34,178 bases of DNA from DAIOHQ01 sp036744635. GTDB lineage: Bacteria > Planctomycetota > Phycisphaerae > Tepidisphaerales > Tepidisphaeraceae. The stretch covers positions 1 to 34,178 of the forward strand of contig DAIOHQ010000016.1 of NCBI GenBank assembly GCA_036744635.1, read 5' to 3'. The position numbers and the translations under genes were made by a program. A model generated the notes under the pieces. It worked only from the letters and a program-made list of their open reading frames with translations. It made no database searches and had not been told where the DNA came from. Positions 8,287 to 16,514 of the stretch are shown piece by piece. Within the stretch, counting starts at the first letter, position 1. Each line of letters starts with the position of its first letter.

Positions 8287-8466
8287 GGTGGGAGTACCCG
8301 CCCACCTCCCCCATCGGTGGACCAGTACCCACCATTATACATTCTATAGGCTTGGGGCTCCAAACACGACAGTGGTGAACGGGCGGGCGAGGAGCCAAAG
8401 AAAGTGGCCAGTTGCCGGTTTCCGCGTTCGGAATTTCCTCACGCTGGTAACCAACAACTGGCCACT
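8287..8466. repeat. Cluster of palindromic repeats between NHL and tetraheme genes
   Basis: Two hairpins (8287-8306, GGTGGG/CCCACC; and 8316-8333, GGTGG/CCACC) are inverted relatives of each other. Further on, 18-bp arms at 8403-8420 and 8449-8466 (core AGTGGCCAGTTG) form another inverted repeat with two mismatches. None is followed by a T-run on the minus strand, so they do not look like terminators. The rest of the 8242-8475 gap shows no gene. Confidence 0.65.
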
Positions 8467-8475
8467 GATAACTAC

Positions 8476-9219
8476 TTACTTCATGTGGCAGGACAGGCAC
8501 AGGTTGCTGCCGGTGTTGTCCGTGCGAAGCAGCGTCGGATAAGCCGCGCCACCCGCCGGGCCTGCGCCATGGGGGTTGTGGCAGGTCATGCATCCGATGT
8601 TATAGGTGCCGGCCGTCGTGCTGACGATCAGCGGCAGCGACTCGGTCGCGCTGTTCCGCACCTTCATCTTCGGCGCGCCGGGCTTGCTCACGTCCAGGTT
8701 GGCCACGCGATAGTAGGTGCTGGTGCCGGACAGATTGGCGCCCGTACCGACCGGGTGATCGTTGGTCAAGTCGGTGCCCAGGTTGGCATCGGTGCGATTG
8801 ATGGCTGCAAAGTTGGCCGTGCCGATGTTGCCCGCGGCGCCGCCGAAGGCATCCAACGCCACCGTGCCGTCATGACAGCTCAGGCACAGCCGGGTCACCC
8901 GGTCCATGTCCGCCTGTCCGCCGGCCTTGCCAGCATCCAGCGTGGTCGAGCCGTCGGCGTTCTTCACCTGCCCGGCGTGGAGCGTATACGCCGATTGCGA
9001 GAGGGTGTGATTCCACAACCGGTCGCTGACCAAGGTGCCATCAGCCATCTTCTCCAGCGCCCCGTTGTGCGGGGTGTGACAGGGCTTGCAGATCTGATTT
9101 CCCGACCAGCTATAACTGGAGAAGTTATGCTTGGTGGTCGCGATGAACTCATCTGCCCGTGCGTAGGTGGCCGCCAGAAGCGGAAGCATTGCGGCCGCAA
9201 TGAATAAACGTGTTTTCAT
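8476..9219 (-). CDS. Secreted tetraheme c-type cytochrome
   Basis: 247 residues with a signal peptide (MKTRLFIAAAMLPLLAATYA, cleaved near ARAD) and GAGGAG about seven bases before the ATG. The four heme motifs are CKPCH, CLSCH, CMTCH and CLSCH, the last only two residues from the C-terminus. The arrangement CHTPHN, then SDRLWNHTLS, then CLSCHDGTVALD, then DLTNDHP is shared almost motif for motif with the protein at 9575 and with the N-terminus of the large cytochrome at 1360. It would act outside the cytoplasmic membrane as an electron carrier. Four hemes and the TPHN/LWN features recall OmcE-type cytochromes of Geobacter that polymerise into filaments, but this similarity is from memory and unproven. 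Confidence 0.92.
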   Translation of the reverse strand: MKTRLFIAAAMLPLLAATYARADEFIATTKHNFSSYSWSGNQICKPCHTPHNGALEKMADGTLVSDRLWNHTLSQSAYTLHAGQVKNADGSTTLDAGKAGGQADMDRVTRLCLSCHDGTVALDAFGGAAGNIGTANFAAINRTDANLGTDLTNDHPVGTGANLSGTSTYYRVANLDVSKPGAPKMKVRNSATESLPLIVSTTAGTYNIGCMTCHNPHGAGPAGGAAYPTLLRTDNTGSNLCLSCHMK

Positions 9220-9574
9220 GACATTCTCCTCGAAGAAAATTCCAATTGGGCCCGCCAGTCCGCTGGCGGTACCGCGGACTGACTCGGTTTCCGCTCCGCG
9301 CCCGTCCGTTCACCGCCATACCAGTAAACAAGCGACATGCCAGTCCTATTATCCATAAAAATACTGCTTTTTATGCTGGTAACGCTGTTTCTGCGCCGAT
9401 TCCCAATCCGCACCATCCCACTTTCAGGAATCATCCCAACCCGCCTCTCCCGATCACGCGAATGCCCATTCTTCCCCGCTTTTCTGGCAAATTCGGCATA
9501 TCCTGCAGAGCCGCTTGTCCAAAAAAGAAGCCCGCGGCCATTGGCCGCGGGCATTTCTCAAGTTTGCCTGGACT
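9220..9574. other. Intergenic gap between the two tetraheme genes
   Basis: No credible gene is visible here. The gap holds a single-arm palindromic repeat (9252-9280), where CCGCCAG/CTGGCGG and AGTCCGC/GCGGACT are alternative overlapping stems, and a strong terminator (9521-9552). The stretch 9290-9500 shows nothing I can interpret. Confidence 0.7.
9521..9552 (-). terminator. Rho-independent terminator after the upstream tetraheme gene
   Basis: On the minus strand an 11-bp GC-rich stem (GCCCGCGGCCA pairing with TGGCCGCGGGC) is followed at once by TTCTTTTTT. It begins 22 bases after the stop codon of the tetraheme gene at 9575, so that gene is likely a separate or partly separate transcript from the rest of the locus. 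Confidence 0.88.
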
Positions 9575-10219
9575 CTAGGTGTGATGGCACGTGAAACAAA
9601 GTGCGCTGCCGGTATTATCGATCCGCAGCATTTTTGACTGGCTCATATGCGGGTCATGGCAGGTCATGCAGCTCACCACCCACTTCAATTGGTCCCCGGT
9701 GCCCATCGTCGCCAGCGGCAGCTTTGCCTGCACCTCATCCAGTGTATGTAAGGCCGGATCGGGGTTATTTGCATCGAAAACCGCCTCAATGCCGAGCCGA
9801 TGGTCGTTGGACAAATCTGCCTTGAAGTTCGCCTTGCCGACCATCTTCCCGCCCGTGGGGTTGATGGCTCCGCCGAAACTGTCCAGCGCCACCGTTCCAT
9901 CGTGGCATCCTAGGCAAAGCCGTGACTGCCGGTCCAGCTCCGTGACGCCGCCGGCCGACGAACTGCTTATGGTGTGAAGCTTGTAGCTCACCGTGGATAG
10001 GGTGTGGTTCCACAGCCGATCACTCACGCTGGTGGAGGTGGCATTGTGCGGTGTGTGGCAGGGCTTGCAGATCTGCCCGGAGTTGCTGTAGTCATCGGCG
10101 CCGGTCGAAGGCCAGGCACTGAAATCGTGTGACCCTCCCACGATCGTCGATTGTCCGCGCACAACCAGCGACACGCACAACACGACGGCGGCAAACGCCG
10201 CCAGCTTGAAGGTGTTCAC
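9575..10219 (-). CDS. Secreted tetraheme c-type cytochrome (paralogue of 8476-9219)
   Basis: 214 residues from a GTG start at 10219, preceded by GGGAG about eight bases upstream and followed by a short basic start and hydrophobic segment typical of a signal peptide (cleaved near VRGQ). A longer form from ATG 10255 is possible. The heme motifs are CKPCH, CLGCH, CMTCH and CFTCH, the last two residues before the C-terminal threonine. It shares CHTPHN, VSDRLWNHTLS, CHDGTVALDSFGGA and DLSNDH with the neighbouring tetraheme cytochrome, so the two arose by duplication. A terminator follows directly. It is the first gene of the minus-strand cytochrome locus. Confidence 0.9.
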   Translation of the reverse strand: MNTFKLAAFAAVVLCVSLVVRGQSTIVGGSHDFSAWPSTGADDYSNSGQICKPCHTPHNATSTSVSDRLWNHTLSTVSYKLHTISSSSAGGVTELDRQSRLCLGCHDGTVALDSFGGAINPTGGKMVGKANFKADLSNDHRLGIEAVFDANNPDPALHTLDEVQAKLPLATMGTGDQLKWVVSCMTCHDPHMSQSKMLRIDNTGSALCFTCHHT

Positions 10220-10413
10220 AAGAAGGCTCCCACAAAGGAACGAAGCGGCAAACATGCCCCGTCCCCAACCGCAGCGGAGCACTTTCGATAAAAGCAACCG
10301 CCATACCGCTGCCAAGTGAGCCAGAGAATTGCCCTGCTGCCTTCCCAGCCCTGAAAACACAATCGCCAGTCTCAAAAACTAGAAAATCTCCCCGCCGGTT
10401 TTCCCATTCGCGA

Positions 10414-11001
10414 CTATCCCCCCGGCGTGTCCAGCAATGACTGTAGACGCGCCCCCAGTTCCGGCAGAAATCGCCCCGGCCAGGTGCGGTCGATCAGGCC
10501 AACTTCGATCAGATCGCGCAGGTGCGTCCGATCTTTATCGCGAAAGGCCGTCAGTTTGATCTGCACCAACGCTTCCAAAGCCAGTACCCGAAACTGCGGG
10601 GCATCCTCCGATTCCACTACATCCGGATTCGACATCATCTCAACCGGCCTGACCCGCTCGTTGGCAAAGATGATGTGAACCGCGTCGCGCGGCTTGGCTT
10701 GCGGCCCGTCAAGAAACACATCCATGCCGCCATCGTGGCGGTAGACAAACCCTGCCGATTCCAGCGCCCTCCGCGCCGCTTCCAAGTCGCTGCGGCGCAG
10801 GAGGATATCAACATCCTGGGTATTGCGCACCGCCGCTTCATCCACGCGCGAAACCCACAGCGCCACGGCGTTTCCACCGGCGACGGCATAGGGGATTCCG
10901 GCCTGGCGCAGCGCCGAGGCCGCGCGCAGCAAGCGTTGTTTGACTTTTTCCACGGCACGCACCATCCGTTCGAGAGAAAATGGCCCGGCGGGGGATGACA
11001 T
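10414..11001 (-). CDS. Predicted nucleotidyltransferase-fold protein
   Basis: 195 residues from ATG 11001. The sequence YAVAGGNAVALW followed by TQDVDILL matches the GG...DxD pattern of minimal polymerase-beta-type nucleotidyltransferases, including uncharacterised proteins and AbiEii-like toxins. The C-terminal part (LALEALVQIKLTAFRDKDRTHLRDLI) is the helical region seen in these proteins. I chose 11001 because an extended -10 (TGGTATGAT) ends seven bases upstream, suggesting a leaderless mRNA. ATG 11013/11010 or TTG 11055 are alternatives. No partner antitoxin or kinase gene lies beside it, so its substrate and role are unknown. Confidence 0.7.
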   Translation of the reverse strand: MSSPAGPFSLERMVRAVEKVKQRLLRAASALRQAGIPYAVAGGNAVALWVSRVDEAAVRNTQDVDILLRRSDLEAARRALESAGFVYRHDGGMDVFLDGPQAKPRDAVHIIFANERVRPVEMMSNPDVVESEDAPQFRVLALEALVQIKLTAFRDKDRTHLRDLIEVGLIDRTWPGRFLPELGARLQSLLDTPGG

Positions 11002-11008
11002 CGCTGCC

Positions 11009-11014
11009 ATCATA
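11009..11014 (-). promoter_or_regulatory. Extended -10 element just before the nucleotidyltransferase start
   Basis: On the minus strand TGGTATGAT ends seven bases before ATG 11001. Transcription starting about seven bases after the hexamer would begin at or beside the start codon. No good -35 box is visible, which fits an extended -10 promoter. Confidence 0.4.
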
Positions 11015-11247
11015 CCAAACGCCGCCGCTCGCGATGCTATTTCTCCCGTCAACAAGAGAGCGCTGCCGCTCTTAATCTCAAGTGTGAGAGAGCTTTAGCG
11101 TCGGCTAATAAGATTAATTTGACCTATTCTTGTAAATGCCACTTGAAATTGAGTTTATAAATAGTACCATTTTGTCTCTAATGACGATAGTTGTGGCACC
11201 GGCGTTGTGATAAGAAGTGCGGATCGAGCTTTCACCAGGATGAAAAT
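11014..11247. other. AT-rich divergent region before the ccm operon
   Basis: This gap separates the minus-strand genes from the plus-strand ccm-hem run. It contains a small palindrome AGAGCG-CTGC-CGCTCT at 11057-11072. From about 11100 to 11247 it is markedly more AT-rich than its surroundings. A weak promoter candidate for ccmE is TTGAAA at 11143-11148 with TACCAT at 11165-11170 (16-base spacer). I regard the exact promoter as undetermined. Confidence 0.4.
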
Positions 11248-11676
11248 ATGACCGCCATTCACAAAAAACTTGCCGTTGCCGCCGTCGTTCTGATCGGCGC
11301 TGTTTCCTATCTCGCCTTTGCCGGCGCCAAGCAAGGGCTGGTCAATCACCTGCAGGTCGATCAGTTTACGGCCGATGTCCAATACCGCACCCAGCGCGTG
11401 CGGGTGTGCGGCACGGTCGGCGATCAGGATTTCGTCAGCAATCCCGGCGGGCTGACCGCCAGTTTCGTGATGAAAGGCGTAACCACGCAGGTTCCGGTGA
11501 CGTACCATGGAGTGATCCCCGACTTGTTCTCGGCCGGCAAGGAAGTCGTCGTTGAAGGCAAACTGGATTCGGCCGGCGTCTTCCAGGCCGACGTGCTGAT
11601 GACCAAGTGCGCCAGCAAGTATGAATCACACGGCAAGAAGCCGGCCGGGATGGGCGGATCGGAGGGTGAGTCATGA
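11248..11676 (+). CDS. ccmE: Cytochrome c maturation heme chaperone CcmE, CxxxY variant
   Basis: 142 residues with AGGA eight bases before the ATG. An N-terminal membrane anchor (residues 8-27) is followed by the OB-fold domain typical of CcmE. In the usual protein, heme is held covalently by the histidine of an HxxxY motif. Here the matching position reads CASKY, so Cys121 replaces the histidine and Tyr125 is kept. This is the hallmark of the variant System I found in archaea and some anaerobic bacteria such as Desulfovibrio, which also lack CcmH. It overlaps ccmF by four bases. CcmE takes heme from CcmC at the outer face of the membrane and delivers it to CcmF for attachment to apocytochromes. 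Confidence 0.93.
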   Translation: MTAIHKKLAVAAVVLIGAVSYLAFAGAKQGLVNHLQVDQFTADVQYRTQRVRVCGTVGDQDFVSNPGGLTASFVMKGVTTQVPVTYHGVIPDLFSAGKEVVVEGKLDSAGVFQADVLMTKCASKYESHGKKPAGMGGSEGES

Positions 11677-13682
11677 CCACGCTTGGCGATTATACCCTCA
11701 GCCTCGCGGTACTGGTGGCGGCGCTGACGATTCTCGCTTCGCTGGCGGCGGTCCGATTTCAGTCGGACCGAATTTTGTTGGCCGCAAAAGCCGGCATGGG
11801 CGTGTTTTCCGCGCTATTGCTGCTCGCCTCCATCGCGTTGCTGGCGGCGCTGCTGGATGATCAGTTCCAGATCGTCTATGTCGCCCGATTCTCCGAAAAG
11901 GCCCTGCCGACGGGCTATAAGTTCGCGGCCTTCTGGGCCGGGCAGGAGGGGAGCCTGCTGCTGTGGGCTTTTATGCTCGCCATAATGAGCACCATTGCGG
12001 TGCTGGTGAGGCGGCAGATTTCCCTGACGCAGGCGGCCACCGAAGTCGCGGTGCTGGCGGTGGTGTGCGGGTTCTTCGCGGCACTCATGCTCTTCGCCGC
12101 CAATCCCTTTGCAACCAGTGAAGTTGTGCCGCTCGATGGACATGGCCTCAATCCCATGTTGCAGAACTTCGGCATGATCGCCCACCCCCCGGCGCTGTTT
12201 CTGGGATACGCGGGGTTTACCATTCCATTTGCGATGATGGTGGCCGCGTTGGTTTGTCGGCGCACCGACAATATTTGGATCGCCGCCACCCGCCGTTGGG
12301 CATTGCTTTCATGGCTGTTTCTGAGCATCGGAATCATCCTGGGGGCGCAGTGGGCGTACGTGGAACTGGGATGGGGAGGCTACTGGGCGTGGGATCCGGT
12401 GGAAAACGCCTCGCTGCTGCCGTGGCTGACCGCCACCGCGTTCGTCCATTCATTGATGGCCCAGCAGCACCGCGGGATGTTCAAGGGATGGAACGCCGTG
12501 CTGATCGCCGAGACGTTCATCCTGTGCATCTTCGGCACCTATCTCACCCGCAGCGGGATTGTCGATTCCGTGCATAGCTTCGGGCAGTCGCTGGTCGGGA
12601 CGTTCTTCTTCGTCTTCCTCTGCATCTGCATCACCTTCAGCATCGTGCTCTTGATCGTGCGGCGTCGGGAGCTGAAGTCAGAACACCCCCTGGAAGGATT
12701 GGTTGGCCGGGAAGGCGCGTTCCTTATTACTAATGTCCTGCTGACGATCATCATGGCAACAACACTTGTTGGAACGATCTTTCCGGCCATCAGCAAGCCG
12801 TTCACCGGAACCCAGACCACGCTTGGCCAGCCGTTTTACAACAAGGTGGTGGCGCCGATGGGACTGGCGCTGGTGGCGCTGATGGCGGTTGGGCCGCTGC
12901 TGCGCTATGGCAGGGATTCGGCCGAGCATCTGGCGCGGGGGATTCTCCTGCCGGCGCTGGTTGCGGGCGTGACGGTGATCGTGATGGTGGCGATGCGGAT
13001 TATGAACCCGTGGGCGCTGTCGGCGGCGGCGATTATCGCGACGGCGCTGGCGGCGATGTCGATCGAGCTGTTCAAGGCGGTGCGGGAGCACGTGCGTGAG
13101 CAGGGCGAGCGGCCAATTCCGGCGCTATTGCGGCTAATCGACGCCAACCATCGCCGCTATGGCGGACAGATCGTGCATCTGGGGATGTTGATGATCATCG
13201 CCGGCGTGACCGGGTCGAGCGTGTTCAGCCAGAAGCAGAGCTTTCAGCTTTCGACGGGGCAGTCGCAAAAAATCGGCAGCTATAGGCTGACTCTGGACTC
13301 GATGAAGGAAGTGCGCGGCGGCAATTACACGGCCGTGCGGGCGACGGTGACGATGCGGGATGCCAGCGGGAAGGAGACGACGCTGACGCCGGAGCGGCGG
13401 TTTTATAACAAGGCCGAACAGCCGGCCACCGAGGTGTCGATCCAGACGACCTGGCGCGAGGATTTTTACGTGATCCTGGCGGGCTGGGAGGAGAATTGGC
13501 GGAAGACGGCGATTGAGGCGATCATCAACCCGCTGGTGGTGTGGATCTGGATCGGGGGAATCGTGATGACGCTTGGCGGGATTCTGTGCATCGTGCCGCG
13601 GCTGTCCTCCAAGCCATTGAGAGCAGTCGCGGTCGAAGATGGCGCGCGGATTGGGGCGGGTCGGCAGACGGTTGGGGCGTAA
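11673..13682 (+). CDS. ccmF: Cytochrome c heme lyase subunit CcmF
   Basis: 669 residues, normal for the family, with many transmembrane helices. The tryptophan-rich heme-handling motif appears as WGGYWAWDPVENASLLPW at about residues 234-251, matching the WWD domain of CcmF. A large extracytoplasmic domain lies before the final membrane helix. GGAGG lies about seven bases before the ATG, which overlaps the ccmE stop. CcmF receives heme from CcmE and ligates it to CxxCH cysteines. In ordinary System I it works with CcmH, but none is encoded here, so thiol preparation must come from elsewhere or be done differently. Confidence 0.95.
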   Translation: MTTLGDYTLSLAVLVAALTILASLAAVRFQSDRILLAAKAGMGVFSALLLLASIALLAALLDDQFQIVYVARFSEKALPTGYKFAAFWAGQEGSLLLWAFMLAIMSTIAVLVRRQISLTQAATEVAVLAVVCGFFAALMLFAANPFATSEVVPLDGHGLNPMLQNFGMIAHPPALFLGYAGFTIPFAMMVAALVCRRTDNIWIAATRRWALLSWLFLSIGIILGAQWAYVELGWGGYWAWDPVENASLLPWLTATAFVHSLMAQQHRGMFKGWNAVLIAETFILCIFGTYLTRSGIVDSVHSFGQSLVGTFFFVFLCICITFSIVLLIVRRRELKSEHPLEGLVGREGAFLITNVLLTIIMATTLVGTIFPAISKPFTGTQTTLGQPFYNKVVAPMGLALVALMAVGPLLRYGRDSAEHLARGILLPALVAGVTVIVMVAMRIMNPWALSAAAIIATALAAMSIELFKAVREHVREQGERPIPALLRLIDANHRRYGGQIVHLGMLMIIAGVTGSSVFSQKQSFQLSTGQSQKIGSYRLTLDSMKEVRGGNYTAVRATVTMRDASGKETTLTPERRFYNKAEQPATEVSIQTTWREDFYVILAGWEENWRKTAIEAIINPLVVWIWIGGIVMTLGGILCIVPRLSSKPLRAVAVEDGARIGAGRQTVGA

Positions 13683-13702
13683 GGAAGCACCAGGAGTTGA
13701 AC

Positions 13703-14938
13703 ATGAACAGGATATTTTCGATGTTGTGCGTCTGCGGGCTCGGGAGCGCGGTGGCGCTGGGACAGCCGGCGGCGACGCAGCCGGCGGCGATGCCGGCCGG
13801 GCATCCGGATATTTCGCAATATCAAAAACCAGCGCCCAAGACCGATGCGCCGTTGCCGTCGGGGCATCCAGACATTTCCACACTGGCCGGCGACGAGAAG
13901 GCGCCGGCGCTGCCCAGCGGGCATCCTGATATCGCGACGCTGTTGCCCACCAAGAACGCCGTCGCGACCACCAAGCCGACCGCGGCCGGCACGCTGGAAG
14001 TGCAGGTGTTGCAGGGCACCAAAGGCGGCCCGGCGATCGGTGCCGATCCGGTGGTGGTCGAGCTGTTGTTCAAGGGCGAGGTGGTCGACCGAATCGACAC
14101 CCAGCTCAATTCCGAAGGTTCGGTGACGATTCCGAATCTGCCGGTGATGCTGGGGATCCAGCCGAGCGTGAAAATCACCCATGGCGGCTATGAATACACC
14201 GCGGTTGGCGAGGTGATGGACAAGTCCCGGCCCGGTGAGCATCTGGAAGTGAAGGTGTATGAGACTACCGAGGAGAAGCCGGCGTGGTCGCTGAAGATGC
14301 GGCACATCATCATTCAGAATTATCCGGATGGGTTGCGGATCAACGAGATGCTGGCGGTGAATAATCCCAGCGACAGGACCTGGCTGGGAACGCGGGATGC
14401 CAAAGGGGAGCGGGCGACTTTCGTTATCGAGCTGCCCAAGGGCGCCGAAGAAGTGCAGCCGATGATGGGATTCACGGAGGGGTCGGTGAAGGTGGAGGGC
14501 GGCAAGCTGGTTCACAAGGCGGCGCTGGCGCCGGGGACGAATCAATATCAGATCACCTATTGCGTACCATCCAACACCGGCAAGGTCGATTTGGCGATTA
14601 CCGCGCCGGCCACCGTCGAGCACATGATGGTTTTCGTTCCCGATGATGGAACCAGCGTGACGACGGCGGGACTGGAGTCATTGGGATCGGCGGCGATGGA
14701 GCAGGGGGCAACCCGCTACTACAAGGGAACCGGAATCGAATCTGGCAAGCAGGTGGCGGTGGTGGTGGATGGGCTGCTGAAACTGGGCGCTACGGCGGCG
14801 CAGGCCGGCGAGGCGGCCGCGGTATCATCGAGCGCTCCCAAGATCATTGCCGGCGTTGGGGCAGCGCTGATTCTTATCGTGGGCGCAACCATCATCATGC
14901 TCCGCTCGCCGAAGGGGAAGCCGGCTAAGGCGCATTGA
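13703..14938 (+). CDS. Unknown exported membrane-anchored protein with three GHPDI repeats
   Basis: 411 residues, with AGGAG seven bases before the ATG. A signal peptide ends near ALGQ (about residue 21). Three copies of P-x-GHPDI follow at residues 33-37, 54-58 and 73-77, set in Pro/Ala-rich linkers. The middle region is beta-rich and resembles a carboxypeptidase-regulatory-like fold (GPAIGADPVVVELLF, SVTIPNLPVML). A single helix near residues 381-401 is followed by a basic tail, so the body should face the periplasm. It sits in the ccm operon where ccmG or ccmH genes may be found, but has no CxxC motif. The regularly spaced His-Pro motifs could bind heme or metal. That is a guess, and I recognise no named family. 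Confidence 0.8.
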   Translation: MNRIFSMLCVCGLGSAVALGQPAATQPAAMPAGHPDISQYQKPAPKTDAPLPSGHPDISTLAGDEKAPALPSGHPDIATLLPTKNAVATTKPTAAGTLEVQVLQGTKGGPAIGADPVVVELLFKGEVVDRIDTQLNSEGSVTIPNLPVMLGIQPSVKITHGGYEYTAVGEVMDKSRPGEHLEVKVYETTEEKPAWSLKMRHIIIQNYPDGLRINEMLAVNNPSDRTWLGTRDAKGERATFVIELPKGAEEVQPMMGFTEGSVKVEGGKLVHKAALAPGTNQYQITYCVPSNTGKVDLAITAPATVEHMMVFVPDDGTSVTTAGLESLGSAAMEQGATRYYKGTGIESGKQVAVVVDGLLKLGATAAQAGEAAAVSSSAPKIIAGVGAALILIVGATIIMLRSPKGKPAKAH

Positions 14939-14939
14939 G

Positions 14940-15035
14940 GCAGCACGGGTTTCCAACCCGTGCCCAACCGGCATGGAATTATGCAGGGCATTTGCGAACT
15001 GGAGCACCTTGGCACGGGTTGGAAACCCGTGCTAC
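14940..15035. repeat. Paired-hairpin repeat inside the ccm operon
   Basis: Arms at 14940-14964 and 15011-15035 are inverted copies carrying CACGGGTT-TCC-AACCCGTG. The element begins two bases after the stop codon of the GHPDI gene and ends nine bases before ccmA. It leaves ccmA without a visible Shine-Dalgarno sequence and may affect expression within the operon. Confidence 0.88.
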
Positions 15036-15043
15036 GCAAAGCG

Positions 15044-15787
15044 ATGACGGCAATGGTCGAACAAGTTCCGCAGACGGCGCTGGAGACTTCCTCTCCGGCG
15101 GCGGTGGCCATTCGCGGGCTGGGGAAATGGATCGACGAGCGGCCGATTTTGCAGGAGATCAACCTGTCGATTCCGGCCGGACAGTACGTGGCGCTGCTGG
15201 GGGCGAACGGGGCGGGGAAGAGCACGCTCTTGAAGATTCTTGCCACGCTGCTGCCTCCAACCCGCGGAGAGATTGAGCTTTTCGGCGAGGCGCTGAACCG
15301 CAGCTCGACCAGAGTTCGCGCCCGGATCGGCTTGATCGGGCATCAGGCCATGTTGTATCGGGATCTGTCAGCGCGGGAGAACCTCGAGTTTTTTGGCCGG
15401 TTATATGGGGTGAAGAATCCTGAGGCGCGTGCGATGGAGCTGCTGGATGCGGTAGGGCTGGCAAAGCGTGCCGAAGATCCGGTCAAGGCGTTCAGCCGGG
15501 GGATGACCCAGCGGATGGCAATTTCCCGGGCCTTGATGCACGAGCCGCAGTTGATTCTCGCGGATGAGCCGTTCGCCGGCCTGGATGCCCCTTCAATCCG
15601 CACCGTCGAGCAAATCCTGCATGGCCTGCACCTTGCTAAAAAGACCATCGTGCTGGTGAATCACGATATCGAGCAGAGTTTGAAGCTGGCCGAGCGGGTG
15701 ATCGTGATGCGCGGCGGGAGGATCATCGCGGATCAAACCAGTGCGGAATCCAATGCCGAGCAGATTCTGGCGGAGGTGAGCGTATGA
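15044..15787 (+). CDS. ccmA: Heme exporter ABC ATPase CcmA
   Basis: 247 residues. The Walker A motif GANGAGKST is at residues 53-61, the signature region reads FSRGMTQRMAISRAL in place of the usual LSGGQ, Walker B is LILADEP, and the switch histidine is in VNHD. CcmA with CcmB uses ATP hydrolysis to release holo-CcmE from CcmC. The start is ATG 15044 or ATG 15053. The dispersed repeat ends just upstream, so no ribosome site helps the choice. The gene overlaps ccmB by four bases. Confidence 0.93.
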   Translation: MTAMVEQVPQTALETSSPAAVAIRGLGKWIDERPILQEINLSIPAGQYVALLGANGAGKSTLLKILATLLPPTRGEIELFGEALNRSSTRVRARIGLIGHQAMLYRDLSARENLEFFGRLYGVKNPEARAMELLDAVGLAKRAEDPVKAFSRGMTQRMAISRALMHEPQLILADEPFAGLDAPSIRTVEQILHGLHLAKKTIVLVNHDIEQSLKLAERVIVMRGGRIIADQTSAESNAEQILAEVSV

Positions 15788-16461
15788 GCACCGCCATCCG
15801 CCAAATTTCGCTGCTGGTGGCCAAGGATCTGCGCATTGAGTCGCGCAGCCGCCAGACGGTCGGCCTGGTGACAGTGCTGGGGGTGCTGATCGTGGTGGTT
15901 TTAGGGTTGGGCTTGGGCACCGGCAGCACACTGCCGGGCTATAACGCCACGGCGGTGCTGTGGGTGGCGTATCTGTTCGCAGGCGTGTTGTGCTTCGAGA
16001 AGACCATGGCGGTGGAGCGGCACGATTCAGCGCTGGCCGGGTTGATGCTGGCGCCGATGGATCGCGGGCATATTTATCTCAGCAAGCTGTTGAGCAATCT
16101 GCTGTTGATGTTCGCGGTGGCGCTGGTGATTACGCCGGCCGGGGTGCTGTTTTTTGGATTCGATCTGTCGGCGGCGCCGGGGACGTTCGCGGGGATCATG
16201 GTTCTAAGCATGATCGGATTCGCCGCGGTGGGGACGCTGTTCGCGGCCATCGTCAGCTCGACCCGGCTGCAGGGCGGGCTGCTGGCGATGATGATCTTTC
16301 CGGTGGCGCTGCCGCTGGTGATCGCGTCCACGCAGATGATGATCAAACGCTATCGGGATGGGATAGCGCCGGAGGCGGGCAGCATTGGGATTCTGGTGGC
16401 GTTTGACGCGATTTTTCTGGTGGTGAGCTGGGTGGTGTTTGAGTGGGTGTTGGAACCGTAG
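15784..16461 (+). CDS. ccmB: Heme exporter membrane subunit CcmB
   Basis: 225 residues, the usual CcmB length, with about six predicted membrane helices. The N-terminus LVAKDLRIESRSRQTVG matches the family's cytoplasmic start before helix 1. It begins inside the ccmA stop codon (ATGA). CcmB is the membrane partner of the CcmA ATPase in the complex with CcmC and CcmD. Confidence 0.92.
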   Translation: MSTAIRQISLLVAKDLRIESRSRQTVGLVTVLGVLIVVVLGLGLGTGSTLPGYNATAVLWVAYLFAGVLCFEKTMAVERHDSALAGLMLAPMDRGHIYLSKLLSNLLLMFAVALVITPAGVLFFGFDLSAAPGTFAGIMVLSMIGFAAVGTLFAAIVSSTRLQGGLLAMMIFPVALPLVIASTQMMIKRYRDGIAPEAGSIGILVAFDAIFLVVSWVVFEWVLEP

Positions 16462-16514
16462 GTTGGGAAGGCACGAAGGCACGAAGAGCAAGACAACGGG
16501 GGCAGGAGAAACTT

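Noticed and set aside
10220..10375. Upstream extension of the tetraheme gene to a TTG at 10375
   Set aside because: It would place about 52 unrelated residues before a good signal peptide; GTG 10219 has a ribosome site.
10414..11001. Nucleotidyltransferase as a toxin of a toxin-antitoxin pair
   Set aside because: No adjacent small partner gene is present on either side, so the fold alone does not support the claim.
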